Assembly (NCBI RefSeq): GCF_041260155.1
Contig: NC_091940.1
Span: 25,534,370 to 25,598,369 of the forward strand
Length of the DNA: 64,000 nucleotides
Reading direction: 5' to 3'
DNA from: Ptychodera flava
Lineage: Eukaryota > Hemichordata > Enteropneusta > Ptychoderidae
How positions within the stretch are numbered: the first letter of the stretch is position 1; each line of letters starts with the position of its first letter. Made by a program: the position numbers and the translations under genes. The notes under the pieces are model-generated. The model had not been told where the DNA came from and did no database searches. It worked only from the letters and a program-made list of their open reading frames with translations. Shown here piece after piece: positions 50,401-64,000 of the stretch.

Positions 50401-52054
50401 GACGGATTCACGAAGAGTATTATTTCGAACCCAATATTTGCTAATTTTCGCTTTGTGCCTGTAAAATTTTCGCTTTGTGATTGACATACAAATCAAAAAT
50501 AGTGGAAATCATCAAAAGTTAAGTAACTCATCTTTAAACTTTCTTGATGATGTGAACCATGAACAGTCAAAAGGGGCAAGAAAAAATTCTTCCTTTTAAC
50601 GCTACTTTTTCTCAGTCCATGTAATACCGATCAGCGACGTCATAGGTGCTTTGATATCGTTTATTTCCAAATGAATGTTTTCTGCTCATGTGCAGCAGTG
50701 GAGGGACCGTGGCAGCGTGCTCGGAAAGTTACATCTGCGTGAAAAAATGAGCACGGCATTTAAATCAAACAGTAAACGTCTCCACTTAAAAGTTCCTTTT
50801 AAGCTAACGTTAAACGATACAACATTTTTTTAATTCATTGCCATATAAAATTTATGTAATACTCTGACAAGCTCAATAAGAGATTACTATTGATTTCGAT
50901 TATGTTTGTTGGTCTGTCAGTTGTGTACTTACGTATCACTGGCCCGATCTTGCACCATACAGCCCTAGTCACACCATCACATGTGTATCTTCGCCATGTG
51001 CTTCCGTCATTCAGGGACATGTAAAAACAGTCCTTGCTATTATCCACGGGGTCCTCGCGATTGATGTTGGTGTACTGGGCCAGAGTCGAACGGTCAGAGA
51101 GTTCCACTTGTCCGTCGGTTTCAAGCGTGTTTTGACCTAACCATGGAACGTTGCTGTAGGAGAGAGTCGTGGACACAATTGTGGAAATAAATCTGTCTAA
51201 AAATTAAGAACGATGCTTCAAGCGTCTCAATCTGTACATATACGTGTCCTTTGAATGCAAATAAGCAATTATTCAAGACACTGTTGCATCATCAATAAAC
51301 AGCTGGTAAAACAGTTTCGTGGGACGTTTTCATCATCAAACTGCAGTGAAATACAAATCTGCAGCAGTGTACTGATATACATGCCTAAATTAATCTTAGC
51401 TCGTTTTCGTTGTTTTGTTCAACACAGTTTTCATTCTTTGCAACTCTGCTGTAGTAATTAAAACTGTGTAAAACAACTTAAAAACAACGAAAACGAGTTA
51501 AGCTGCAGATTTGTATTTCACTGCATCTTGATGATTGCAATCCCCGACGGAACTATTTGAGCAACTTTACATGACTCAACGGTGTATTGAATAATTTTCT
51601 ATATTTGCACAAACCGCCGATCCTTGACAGTCAAGTTATGGTGCGTAATCCAGGCCAAAATTAGCACCTAACATTTTGTCCGTGTACTGTGTACATGTAT
51701 GCATACGTTCACTTTGATGCATACTAAAATTCGGTTTCTACGCTCGGACATGTGCCCAGCAACCTTTATTAATCATTTACCCTAGCCCATTGAGGAAAAA
51801 AGGGAGCCCCAAGCAGGTGGGTGGAAGTGTCCGGCTGGTGAATGTTCGAGACAATCGCCGAAATGTATTGAATTGCCTTTTCTAGAACCTATCTGTTTTG
51901 AGTAGTATCATACCGTAACCACGGAGAGGTTCTGGACAATGAATTGCCCGCCTCCAAAATGCAGACTGAATGACTATTCAACGACAAACACTATGAGCAT
52001 GCCCTATAGCTAGCTATTTATGTAAATGAGCTATGGATCTGTCTGTCTCCCTGG

Positions 52055-52131
<77 letters not shown>

Positions 52132-52684
52132 CTTACCTTGTTGAGCGGGACACAATCTCGGCGTAAATGACAAAGTTTTCATCCTCATCTTCGACGTCAA
52201 GGAGACCACTGTTTACACTTCCGAACGTTGGCTCGCAATAACTCACCTTTGATGCAGACCAACTAGCGACCGTGCCTAACGAGGAGTAGCAAGATCCCGT
52301 TCGTGGATTGAAAAAAGGCTCAGCCGGACCGAAATTGAGATGACCGGTGTACGGGCAAGTAGCTGAAAGAGCGATATATATTTCTTCCACATTATTTTGG
52401 GGATACAACCCGAGAAAGATAAAAATATTGATCCGTCTGCACTCATGCACATACAGCAAGATGAATTGATAAATTCGATAGGCAGATGAAACAATTAAGT
52501 ATGGTATACCAAACAGACAGACGAAAAGAATGGTAATCAGGTTTGCCCATACATATGTACAATTCAATACAATGAAATGTGAAATACAATTATTTGTTCA
52601 AATCTCAAAGCCTATTTTTAACTTAACACCAAATTGTACCACACTGTTCGTCACGCCTATAATATCTATATTACACATACACAC

Positions 52685-52763
<79 letters not shown>

Positions 52764-53952
52764 AGTATACAGATGTCCTCGTGGGAAATTACAGTGCTCG
52801 ATGCTAAGCAGAGCGTTATAGATAATAACTCAAATTACTTCAAGAACAAAGTAATGAAATCTCTTACCTAAGTTTCATGCATCCTGTAATCTTCAGACAG
52901 AAGTGAAAGGATTCCTAGCAACACTCTCATTTATAAAAACATATAAATATATAACAAACATATAAATGAGAGTGTTGCTAGGAATCCTTTCACTTCTGTC
53001 AAAAGATTGCAGGAAAAATGAAACTTAAGTAACAGATTTCTCTACTTTGTATGTATGTATGTATGTATGTATGTATGTATGTATGTATGTATGTATGTAT
53101 GTATGTATGTGTGTTTTGTTATTACCGTTTTCCCAGTCATGTGTATCTAATATTGAATATTGTCTCATGAAAACGTATAAAGTATCGCCACCGTCGGCAT
53201 GTTCCAAACACAAAACGCGATGATACGTCATGAAAAAACCATAGTATGAAGAAGAAATGTTACTTTTTCCCTTCAACACCCCTTCCACCCTGGAGATATA
53301 TTCTAGACTCAGGTTGAAAGACTGAAATAAGCTGGAGCATGGTTAAAAACACCTTTCCCTTAGTTTTTCTTGTAAAATGATAGATAACTGACGATTTCCA
53401 TAAAGCATGGTGTCAACAACCTCATGCCGCCCACGCTTCTGCTATAAATGTTGCAGCTATGTTGACGTGATGCGTCTACATATCATGCATAAAATACATT
53501 GATTGTAAACAAGAAAGTTGCAAACGCCAAGTGCCGACGAGCCCCTCCCTTTCAGCAATGAATGATAAAATGTCGTTGAACCCCTCTTTCGAGGGACATG
53601 GTGTTCAAACTAAGGAACACAAACTGATAATTGTATTTTACTCACAGAGAGTTCCTTCTCGTAGCCATTGGGCTGGCTCTGCAGCATTCTCTTGGCCGAT
53701 GAGGGCGTAACCCTGACGGCAGATATATCCAGTCTCTTCACCACAGTGAGCATTGAGCCAGTGTCCGTCGTTGTCTTCCTGGACGCAGACTTTATCAGTG
53801 TCGGAAACCGGCTGGCCCGCTGCCCAAAGCGAAGGTGGGCTCAATGAATCGCCGTTGAACCAACTCCACTGGCCGCTAGACCTTTTACTGACACCAATCC
53901 ACGCAGGAGACTGTTTGTCTGCGAAAAACCGAAAGTATAGACTTTACATATG

Positions 53953-54007
<55 letters not shown>

Positions 54008-57000
54008 ATACGTATGTATGTATGTATGTATGTATGTATGTATGTATGTATGTATGTATGTATGTATGTAGGAGGTAGGTAGGTAGGTAGGTAGGTAGGT
54101 AGTAAGTATGTACGTACACGTATGTATGTGCATAAGTATGTACGTATGTATGTACGTACGTACGTACGTGTATGTATGCAGGGGTTTCATTAAGAGCCGG
54201 CAGCCGGCGAAATTGACCGGTTACTCACACGATTTCGCCGGCTACTTTTGCGGAAATTTGAACTCTTTAATAGCTAAAATATTTTGTACCTTCTGAAATG
54301 ATACGGACAAGTTTCACAGGCTGTGTAATCAAACTTTTTAATGGCTTTTATTTGAAACAAAATTTAGAAGACGAGCGACTACCACGATCGCCTTGTACTA
54401 CGATGCAGCACGATCTTGCGCATACTGCCTCAATAAAAATCGGATTTGAAAAGAACGATTCTATTGGCTACCTGAATTGCTGATTCCTATGTGGTGACCT
54501 TTATATACGCCCATGAAAACGGGCATACTACACCTGTCGGCCGTTTTTAGCTATCTCAAAATGGTCGATGAACAAATGAAGACGGAAGCGATAGCAAGGT
54601 CAGGCTTCGTTCTACGATCCTCGGTTTTGAAGTGGACCAAGAAACAAGAGAAGGATAATTACGTGGATTTAAACTGTTTTCGAAGGCAATGACCTGATTT
54701 TTTCTCACGAAAAAACTTCCCGATTACAGTTCGAATTTTAGTAAGCCGACGTGCGTTGCACTGCGGTAGGCTTAGATGTGAAGGTATATAACCAGCTGGA
54801 CGTATGATATGTACTACTTTTCGGTCTATCGACGCCAATAAGAATGTCGCTCAGATTGGTTACAATACGATCAGACCTCTAAATTCACTTCAAAAACGAT
54901 CGTCTGGTTAATCCATATATTGATTAACATACAAATTTTCACATCTTATATCAAGATTCTTACTTTGCATACCCATATAGTCAACTAACCTTTAGGGTCT
55001 TTGATTCTATTTGCAAAATATGGTAATGATTGTCCGTTTTCATCATTATTGTTTCATAAATTATCCTGTTTACCTCCCCAGTGGTATAAAAAATTTTCAT
55101 CTGCAGATTTCCATACCAAACATCAAGGTTCTTAATTTTAAGCATTACATTATACATTAATGAAAAGTTTCTCATTTACTGTGCTTAAAATATGAGTGTT
55201 TCATCCAGGATGGCATCAACGAGGGGGATTTTCCCTCTTTACCAGAAAATTTCGAGGGGCATTTCACCAGTTCATGTGTTCTACGTGTACCTCTATGGTG
55301 TGACTGGCACCATTTCATTGGGGGAGTGGTCCTCCTTGACAAATAAATTGGGGGTGCCAACATTTCAACAGAGCTAGAGGGGGAATCCCCTATCCCCCTG
55401 TCTAGATGTAACACTGTATAATGTCATCTACATATCAAATTTATATCATTAATAATTATAAATTATTATAGTTTACCTGCTAAAAGCATAGAGGCTCTAA
55501 AAACGTCAGTTTTCTTTGTTCAAAATATCGTCAACATTACCACATTTTATCATTTTTAATTATGAATTTTCATATTTAGGCCTAATCCCCCAGGCAAAAT
55601 GGCTTTTATGATATGAACACAAATTGCCCTGGAATACTGCTGATAATTCTCCTAAAAAAACTAGAAATTCAAGTGACTGTGAGCTGTAGTAAAAAAGTGA
55701 ATTTTAGCTCATTTTTCAGGGTTTCCGGCCTTTGGCTGGGAGGGGGAACACCCCCTCCCGGACCCTCCCCGACCCGACCGCTTTGTGGTCTGGCCACTGC
55801 AAGCCGCCTACTTTTCCATCATGGCCCCCTACTTCAAAACTTAATGAAACCCCTGTGTATGTATGTATGTATGTATGAAAATAATATCTAATCCTGACAA
55901 TAATGTATGTAATTAATAGAATAAATGAAATTAATAATAAAATCTGACAAAACCGATATGATAGGACAGAAAAACTGCCCCATAGAAACTTTTGGGATTC
56001 ATTCCGGTCCTGGCCAAGATATGTCAAAATGAGCTATCATTATCATTAAGTAAAATTGTCTATCTCCCCGTCCAACAATATCTGCCACCGATAACTGTGA
56101 GCCGATGACGAAGAATATGACATTATTTAATGTAGTTGTAGTTTGCACATGAGAAGTGGTGAAGAATATTCCAATTGTTACAAATTGATCGACAGCTAAA
56201 CGTTTTCAAGCGTTAGGATAAGATCAATACGCGATGTTTGGATTATAATATAGAAGGCAGTCGTACACGAACTAAAGATAAGCCGATAGGGTAGGTAGGT
56301 CAGGAACTTCCACTTTTTATAGTTCAGTGTAACCCATAAAAGAAAACAACAGCAAAATTCGGTAAAATCATGGGTGATTTTTGAAAATGAGAAAAAAATA
56401 TGGGTCAGGAAGTTTTAAATAGGGTAAAGTCGGGTTACCGGAAATACACATTTTTTATTTGGCCTAGTAAGAGTACTTATACTTTTTACAATTAAAACGA
56501 TCAGACCAATTATTGCAGATGTGGAAAGTAAAATACGCTGATTTGAAACGTCATTTAGTTTGAGCGATTTCTAGATCAAGTCTCAATCGAGCTGCGGGTA
56601 CGTATGTTAACGTGATGCATGAGGGGAAAAAAAGAAACAACCAAACACCTGTAAACATTCCGCTCTGAGATGAGGAGGTATACTTAGCCAATGTGCCACC
56701 TCTCGATATACAGTCTGAGTGAGCCGCCAGCCAATGTTTTGGCTCGCTGAAGTAGGCAAAGCAGGTACCATCAACTTCTTGCCAAGTGTTGGGGATACAC
56801 ACACAGTAGACGGCTGCGAATATTGAAGCAGGTATACAATATTAGGCACCGCGGAAGTGCCAAAAAATGAAGCAAGAGCAAGACAGCGGAAACCGGTTGA
56901 GCCAATGTCAAACTCCAAAACGCTTTTACTATTTTACAGAAACAACGGATCAAATTGTCTTTATGGAATAGGCTAGTCTGGTTTATTTGGCTATAATATG

Positions 57001-57160
57001 CACCAACTTGCACATTCGTTCTCACCAGTACTTGGCTATAAAAGTGGCCCTCACGAACTAAAGAACTCGTCTTGCAATTACAAAATATTGAATACTTAAC
57101 ATATCTAAAATTTCATCACGTGTACGTTGATCTTTGGTGTCATCTTCTAGTCCATTCTGT

Positions 57161-57220
<60 letters not shown>

Positions 57221-57374
57221 ACTCCAACTTAAGAAAGCAGAATAATTGAGCTATTCATTATAAATTAATATTTATGAATTTATGTATTGCTGAAGCAAAA
57301 TGGGCTAAAAGAACGTTGTACCAACCTGTAATGCGTATAGTGAACAGTATGAGATATAGCTGGTAATGTAACAT
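40324..57374 (-). CDS. Secreted C-type lectin / EGF-like / PAN domain protein, copy 1
   Basis: Ten minus-strand exons join in phase: 57326-57374, 56649-56813, 53646-53918, 52137-52362, 50933-51153, 50237-50344, 46680-46784, 42133-42231, 41323-41430, 40324-40616, giving 548 aa. Residues 1-16 (MLHYQLYLILFTIRIT) look like a signal peptide. CTLD 1 is about residues 20-150 (WIGVSK, WSWFNGDS, GHWLNAHCGEETGYIC). A second lectin-like domain is about 163-311 (CFYMSLNDGSTWRRYTC, AVWCK). Four EGF-like modules follow (about 311-451), each six cysteines in its own exon bounded by phase-1 introns, the pattern of exon shuffling. The last 96 residues are PAN/apple-like (CAHACTANDGCQSFHY, ACFLFDE). Likely an extracellular recognition or matrix protein; ligand unknown. 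No membrane anchor is seen. No exact orthologue recognised. Introns carry several mobile elements that copy 2 lacks. Confidence 0.85.
41434..41474. repeat. (GA)n microsatellite
   Basis: About 20 GA units next to the acceptor of the EGF 4 exon (41323-41430); on the gene's strand it is a (TC)n polypyrimidine tract. The copy 2 counterpart at 60361-60455 is more than twice as long. Confidence 0.9.
42869..45483. mobile_element. 2.6 kb PIF/Harbinger-like non-autonomous DNA transposon
   Basis: Terminal inverted repeats of about 45 bp (42869-42913 and 45439-45483) start GGGACGATTCAGAATTTACT and differ at one position by eye. The flanks are TTA at 42866-42868 and 45484-45486. A 3 bp TTA/TAA duplication with ends starting GGG is the PIF/Harbinger habit. 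Inner ends have poly-C tracts (CCATGGCCCCCCC). The interior is AT-rich with no transposase frame, so it is non-autonomous. The same intron of copy 2 (near 61883) lacks it. Confidence 0.8.
46451..46560. mobile_element. 110 bp MITE with 11 bp target duplication
   Basis: The ends are AGCCCTGCATACCG and CGGTACGCAGGGCT, about 14 bp inverted. The sequence GGTGGTTTATT lies on both sides (46440-46450 and 46561-46571). Copy 2 has the unoccupied form, GGTGGTTTATAAG near 62848. The insertion is GC-rich within an AT-rich intron. The last base (A46560) may belong to element or flank. Confidence 0.8.
47957..48710. repeat. 35 bp minisatellite, first array
   Basis: Units are the 16 bp palindrome GCAAGAAATTTCTTGC plus a 19 bp asymmetric part AAGGGACACACCCATCCAT. 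About 21 units lie here, mostly in plus orientation, with a reversed patch at about 48034-48140. Neighbouring units differ by one or two bases. Open frames of 170-290 codons on both strands are by-products of a 35 bp period, and I do not call them genes. Confidence 0.9.
49026..49950. repeat. 35 bp minisatellite, second array, inverted
   Basis: The same unit as the first array but mostly in the opposite orientation (GCATGGGTGGGTGTGTCCCT between palindromes), about 25 units, flipping back at about 49830-49905. A 315 bp unrelated spacer (48711-49025) separates the arrays. Confidence 0.9.
51332..51535. mobile_element. 204 bp inverted-repeat MITE in lectin gene intron
   Basis: ATCATCAAACTGCAGTGAAA on the left pairs with TTTCACTGCATCTTGATGAT on the right, and inner blocks TAGCTCGTTTTCGTTGTTTT and AACAACGAAAACGAGTTA also pair. 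It lies about 180 bp upstream of the exon at 50933-51153, in the intron between the two halves of the second lectin domain. Family unknown. Confidence 0.65.
52064..52127. repeat. (CT)n microsatellite
   Basis: About 30 CT units directly beside the donor of the exon at 52137-52362. Confidence 0.9.
52688..52760. repeat. (TA)n microsatellite
   Basis: About 36 uninterrupted TA units in the intron between lectin domain 1 and 2 exons. Confidence 0.95.
52846..53050. mobile_element. 205 bp inverted-repeat MITE
   Basis: Arms of about 95 bp run from ACAAAGTAATGAAATC on the left to GATTTCTCTACTTTGT on the right. The inner part (GAAAGGATTCCTAGCAACAC) is perfectly matched. The loop is AT-rich. It sits between the (TA)n tract and a (GTAT)n tract of 53048-53110. 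Confidence 0.75.
53048..53110. repeat. (GTAT)n microsatellite
   Basis: About 15 GTAT units beginning at the right end of the 205 bp MITE, as if grown from its terminal TTTGTATG. Confidence 0.9.
53955..54110. repeat. Compound (GT)n(GTAT)n(GTAG)n microsatellite
   Basis: Three successive simple repeats, with further GTAC/GTAT motifs to 54178. It starts about 35 bp upstream of the acceptor of the exon 53646-53918 in the gene's orientation. Confidence 0.9.
54179..55855. mobile_element. 1.7 kb hAT-like non-autonomous element
   Basis: A 16 bp perfect inverted repeat, CAGGGGTTTCATTAAG at the left and its complement at the right, bounds the block. It interrupts a GTAT microsatellite, which continues at 55856. 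CAGGGG ends are typical of hAT elements. The flanks are both TGTATGTATG-like, so the 8 bp duplication cannot be read apart from the microsatellite. The inner ends are GC-rich (AGCCGGCAGCCGGCG). No transposase frame. Confidence 0.7.
57163..57217. repeat. (CT)n microsatellite
   Basis: About 26 CT units in the first intron of lectin/EGF/PAN copy 1. Confidence 0.9.
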
Positions 57375-59250
57375 GGCGTGTTCGTATATTGTGTTGTTCG
57401 TCGGCTTCTGGTGAAGTTCTTAATGCGGATTAATGTCACAGGTTTTCTTTAACTTGCCAAAAATTAATTCGGATTAAGAAAAATTATCGATTTTTTTCTC
57501 ATACTTTTCCACTTTCGTGTGGTGCTTTGCGTAGCGTTGTTTTTGTTTCCCACGCCGAGGTAATACATCGGGATCGCATTTCAAATCCGTATAAAGCACT
57601 TCTTTCATGGTAATCAAACGCTTGTACGCTATGCAGTATACATCAAACTAAAGCTATAGCAAAGTATTGAATCGATATAGCCAAGAGTCAGGAAATTCAA
57701 CACAGAAAAACCTAAAACTTTATTACTCCATCGAGATATACGAAACGGAAACAACGATACGTAACAAGAGTACAAAGGATTCTCACTGAGATAGATCGGT
57801 GAATGCCATTGGTCCACGATTTGTTCCTTCAAATAATGAAATACGCTGCCGTCCAATGAGATCACCAATAACATCATGGTCTCAGCGAAAGCACTGTGAG
57901 TTTCATTGCCTAGTGGGAAAATGACACGTGCAATTCCCAACAGTGCTGTTACTTAAATATGCAGGCGACACTTTACAATCGATATTTCCAATTAAACGAT
58001 GAACTAGGTATGGTGGATGTAGTCCGCTGTTGTGACGGCAACAAATCCAAACACCACGATAGTCTGCCTGTAAATCATAAAGTGCGCCAAATACCATGAA
58101 TATATTTCCGGCAAGTCAGAAGCAGATTGTGCCCACGGTGAGCTAGTTTACAAATCAACGAATAGGGAGTCCATTTGTTTCAAAAAGAGACAGAACAGGC
58201 CCCCACAGATCCCCGTTGTTTTCATAACAGAGATTGTCCCAGTTACTTTTGAAGTACCACATTTTATCTCTCAAGGGTCTATAAATTTTAAAGTCTTTCT
58301 TGCAGGTAAAATACTCCTGAAACAGGATTGAAATCTTTAAGGCTGTCCGTCACAGATTTAAATGATAAAAAAAACAAGGTGTATATATCAAGGTGTATTT
58401 AGTCGTTTATTCAAAAAGATATGCAGTAAAATATACATTGTGAAGTGTGTCACAAGATTTAGAACTTGCCTCCTGTAAAGAAACAGCACACACTGTTCAC
58501 GGAAAGACAGAAGCCTAGCGTGGTCTGTTTGCAGATATGATAACTATAACAGCAGTAGTTGAAGAGGCAGCTCGTAAAGAAGTACTTTTTAACACGTAAT
58601 CATTCTAGATATTTTTCAGGTAAGTTTATTTTTCCTTGTTTCCATATACAAATACTAGTCTAACATCACGTTAATTTTGAAAAAAGTAGCAGCGAAATCG
58701 AGCGCATGCTTTTGCTGTATTCGATTTGATGCGATACTACCAAGACAATATGTGTTCTTGTGGGTGAAATACTCTTGACAACATTAATCTGTCTTTATGA
58801 AGAATATCACCGAACAGTTTTCGACAAATCTCGAAGGCTGATCAAAATCCCGTGGATTTAATGACGTAAGGAAATAATATAGAGCGCCCTCTTGCGTGAA
58901 CGGAATGTCAAACAAATCCCACAACTTATTTCAGCGCCAAGTTACGAGATCTTTGCTGACGTCATCGTCATGATTGAAATTGTTTGGCATAAGTTTGTAA
59001 GTTTATGTTATATCTGCAATTTAGTTTTCCGAAAAAGGGTATGTTTTTATTGAATAAAGCGTTGTCGTTATCTATGCATAATTGCGATGACGTCACTTTG
59101 TTTTCAATAAGAATATCTACACAAAAGACGTCAACTTGCGTAAAATCGCATTTCAACCTGAAATGACTGTCTATACTGAGGTTTCGTTTTAGCGCATACT
59201 GTTTATGGTGTACTTGTTGATTGTCCATCTTAGACTATCTGTGGATGTGA
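57375..59250. other. Gap between the two lectin/EGF/PAN copies
   Basis: It must hold the promoter of copy 1 (near 57375) and the 3' UTR of copy 2 (near 59250). The duplication joint is near 58172. I place no TATA box with confidence and see no exon here. Confidence 0.5.
59046..59051 (-). promoter_or_regulatory. Poly(A) signal of lectin/EGF/PAN gene copy 2
   Basis: Minus-strand AATAAA about 200 bp after the stop, in the same context as the copy 1 signal. Confidence 0.5.
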
Positions 59251-63754
<4,504 letters not shown>

Positions 63755-64000
63755 CTGTAAATGAACGTTGAAGAGTCAGATGTTTTGTGAACCTCGTTGT
63801 CAATACACCTGATTAATGAATGGTGTTCTTTCGAACAAAGTACTTACTTGCTAATTTTTGCTTTGTCCTTCAAAATTTTCACTTCGATGTTGACATACAC
63901 AAATTAAAAATTACAGGCAAAAGTTCGGTTACTACTCCTTTAGAGGTTGTTGAAAAGGGGAAGAAATCTTCCTCCAATTAACTCTACTTATATTCTATTC

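Noticed and set aside
52530-54190. Frames rich in YIYI, THTH and YIHT
   Set aside because: Translations of TA, GT and GTAT microsatellites.

Overview
The window is nuclear DNA from an animal. The genes have many short exons, GT-AG introns of about 0.3-4 kb, AT-rich non-coding sequence, abundant microsatellites and many small DNA transposons. No bacterial gene arrangement, CRISPR array, retroelement or RNA gene was recognised. The gene set (vertebrate-like PEDS1, MTG2 and PARP2 plus a C-type lectin/EGF/PAN secreted protein) and the repeats suggest a marine invertebrate. A non-vertebrate deuterostome (hemichordate, lancelet or echinoderm) is my best guess, but the sequence does not settle it.

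Layout. 1-7788: no gene recognised; a degenerate tandem repeat near the left end and one near-perfect hairpin. 7789-11604 (-): PEDS1/TMEM189, the plasmanylethanolamine desaturase of plasmalogen synthesis, 4 exons, 280 aa. 11605-12028: short shared promoter with a CRE palindrome. 12029-18711 (+): MTG2/GTPBP5, the mitochondrial Obg-family ribosome-assembly GTPase, 7 exons, 391 aa. 20283-35085 (-): a PARP2-type poly(ADP-ribose) polymerase in 16 exons that carries two WWE domains in front of the usual WGR, regulatory and catalytic domains; one exon has a single-base frame break in this sequence. 35086-40323: non-coding apart from one doubtful small ORF. 40324-57374 (-): a secreted protein with a signal peptide, two C-type lectin-like domains, four EGF-like modules and a C-terminal PAN/apple-like domain, 10 exons, 548 aa. 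59251 to past the right edge (-): the 3' half of a second, tandem copy of that gene.

The two copies of the lectin/EGF/PAN gene lie 18.9 kb apart and act as an internal clock for mobile DNA. Copy 1 is longer in two introns, and three insertions account for almost all of the excess: a 2.6 kb TIR element with a TTA target duplication (PIF/Harbinger-like), a 110 bp MITE with an 11 bp target duplication, and a 2.8 kb TIR element carrying two inverted arrays of a 35 bp minisatellite. Other elements include piggyBac-like MITEs with TTAA ends, a hAT-like element inserted into a microsatellite, and two copies of a pearl-like element in PARP2 introns, one carrying seven 150 bp core repeats.

The unrelated genes are not an operon. 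PEDS1 and MTG2 form a head-to-head pair, and MTG2 and PARP2 are tail to tail. All exon models were built by hand from splice consensus, reading-frame phase and remembered family sequence; no search was run.
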